The notes under the pieces are model-generated. The model did not search any database and was not told the origin of the DNA. It saw nothing but the letters and a program-made list of their open reading frames with translations. Positions 63,398 through 64,000 of a stretch of DNA of 64,000 nt are shown piece after piece. Position 1 is the first letter of the stretch. Every line of letters begins with the position of its first letter. Source of the DNA: Mercurialis annua. Its lineage: Eukaryota; Streptophyta; Magnoliopsida; Malpighiales; Euphorbiaceae. The position numbers were made by a program, and so were the translations under genes. The DNA lies in assembly GCF_937616625.2 (NCBI RefSeq), contig NC_065571.1, positions 932,501-996,500 on the forward strand, read 5' to 3'.

Positions 63398-64000
63398 ATG
63401 GGAAAAACTGGAAAATGGATTCGGAGTTTCTTGACAGGCAAGAAATTGGAAAAGGAAAAAGAAAAAGAAAAGTTTACAAATAATAATTCTCAAGAAAAAC
63501 CAGTAACTCCAATTTCACAAACACCGAAAGAAAAACGGAGATGGAGTTTTCGTAGATCGTCGGCTTCTGCAACAGCCCCGAAATCAGACGTGACGAATTC
63601 TGCTGAACAAATTGTTGTGCAGAAACCTGTAGTTACAGTAGATTTGGAAAATGAAGAGAAGGAACAAGAAATGGCTATGGAAATTGAAGAAACGGCTGCA
63701 ATCAAGATTCAGTCTGTTTTTCGTTCATATTTGGTATGCAATTCTTGAATTTTTTTTGTTTATACGATTCTTGAATTTCTTGTTTATACAATTCTTGAAT
63801 TTCTTATTTGAAAAGGCAAGAAAAGCGTTATGTGCATTGAAAGGATTGGTGAAGTTGCAGGCTTTGGTAAGAGGTCATCTAGTGAGAAAACAAGCCACTA
63901 CAACACTTCGGTGTATGCAGGCATTAGTGTCGGTACAAGCCCGAGCTCGTGCGCAGAGAATCCGAATGGTTGAAGATGGAAATCCAAGAAAATCAATACA
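63398..64000 (+). CDS. IQD19: IQ67-domain calmodulin-binding protein, 5' part (IQD19-like)
   Basis: IQD proteins bind calmodulin and associate with microtubules and the plasma membrane, acting as scaffolds in cell shape. Exon 1 is 63398-63733 and exon 2 begins at 63816 and runs off the window, so the gene is incomplete. The N terminus [16 protein letters not shown] followed by a Lys/Glu run is typical. A short basic segment ([12 protein letters not shown]) follows. The IQ67 domain starts near residue 100: [18 protein letters not shown], then [17 protein letters not shown], then [17 protein letters not shown]. These give one full IQ motif and two related repeats. The conserved intron splits the first IQ motif (SYL|ARK), a known family feature. 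The IQD19 name rests on the N terminus and the conserved neighbourhood, so treat it as provisional. Confidence 0.93.

Noticed and set aside
1..64000. CRISPR arrays, operons, phage or organellar inserts
   Set aside because: The window is plant nuclear DNA with spliced genes; no regularly spaced repeats, chloroplast or mitochondrial gene sequence was recognised.

Overview
This window is AT-rich plant nuclear DNA. Genes have small exons, GT-AG introns, 5' signal peptides and long intergenic stretches full of short non-autonomous transposons. The families (EPFL peptide, PEAPOD/TIFY, chlorophyllase, VAN3-binding/FORKED-like protein, IQD calmodulin-binding protein, BAHD acyltransferase) point to a flowering plant. 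PEAPOD and the general gene style point to a eudicot, perhaps a rosid. I cannot name the species.

Eight protein-coding genes can be reconstructed exon by exon: (1) 5724-6301 minus, an EPFL4/5-type secreted cysteine-rich peptide, 2 exons, 126 aa; (2) 15735-20082 plus, a PEAPOD/TIFY4 regulator, 9 exons, 346 aa; (3) 20837-22673 plus, acireductone dioxygenase, 5 exons, 187 aa; (4) 23400-25308 minus, chlorophyllase, 2 exons, 308 aa; (5) 27774-31418 minus, a VAN3-binding/FORKED-like DUF828+PH protein, 7 exons, 484 aa; (6) 47945-49773 minus, a secreted, probably GPI-anchored protein with two EGF-like modules, 6 exons, 213 aa; (7) 53683-55041 plus, an intronless BAHD acyltransferase of the malonyltransferase type, 452 aa; (8) 63398 to the window end, plus, the 5' part of an IQ67-domain (IQD19-like) gene. 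All exon joins keep frame and all introns obey GT-AG.

The genes do not form a pathway, but the order is meaningful. From memory, the Arabidopsis relatives EPFL4, PPD1/2, ARD1/2, an EGF-like 'notch-like' gene, a FORKED-like gene and IQD19 lie close together around At4g14710-14750, and CLH2 lies next to another FORKED-like gene on chromosome 5. The window therefore looks like an old eudicot syntenic block, expanded by transposons, with the intronless BAHD gene as the likely newcomer.

The rest is mostly transposon debris. Ten inverted-repeat elements have 9-10 bp target duplications typical of Mutator-like elements; two are neighbours whose target duplications overlap. Five or six are hAT-type elements with 8 bp duplications, including three members of one family with termini CTAGGTAGCACGG, two of them inside gene introns. 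There are also Stowaway, Emigrant/pogo-like and Harbinger-like elements, one miniature LTR element (TRIM), SINE-like fragments, a degenerate minisatellite upstream of the FORKED-like gene, and AT/AG microsatellites. The largest gene-free stretch is 31.6-47.9 kb. I found no intact autonomous transposon, no tRNA or rRNA gene, no organellar insert and no clear new biological system. The most unusual structure is a row of four GC-rich hairpins held between longer inverted arms inside a 1.1 kb Mutator-like element near 61.1 kb.
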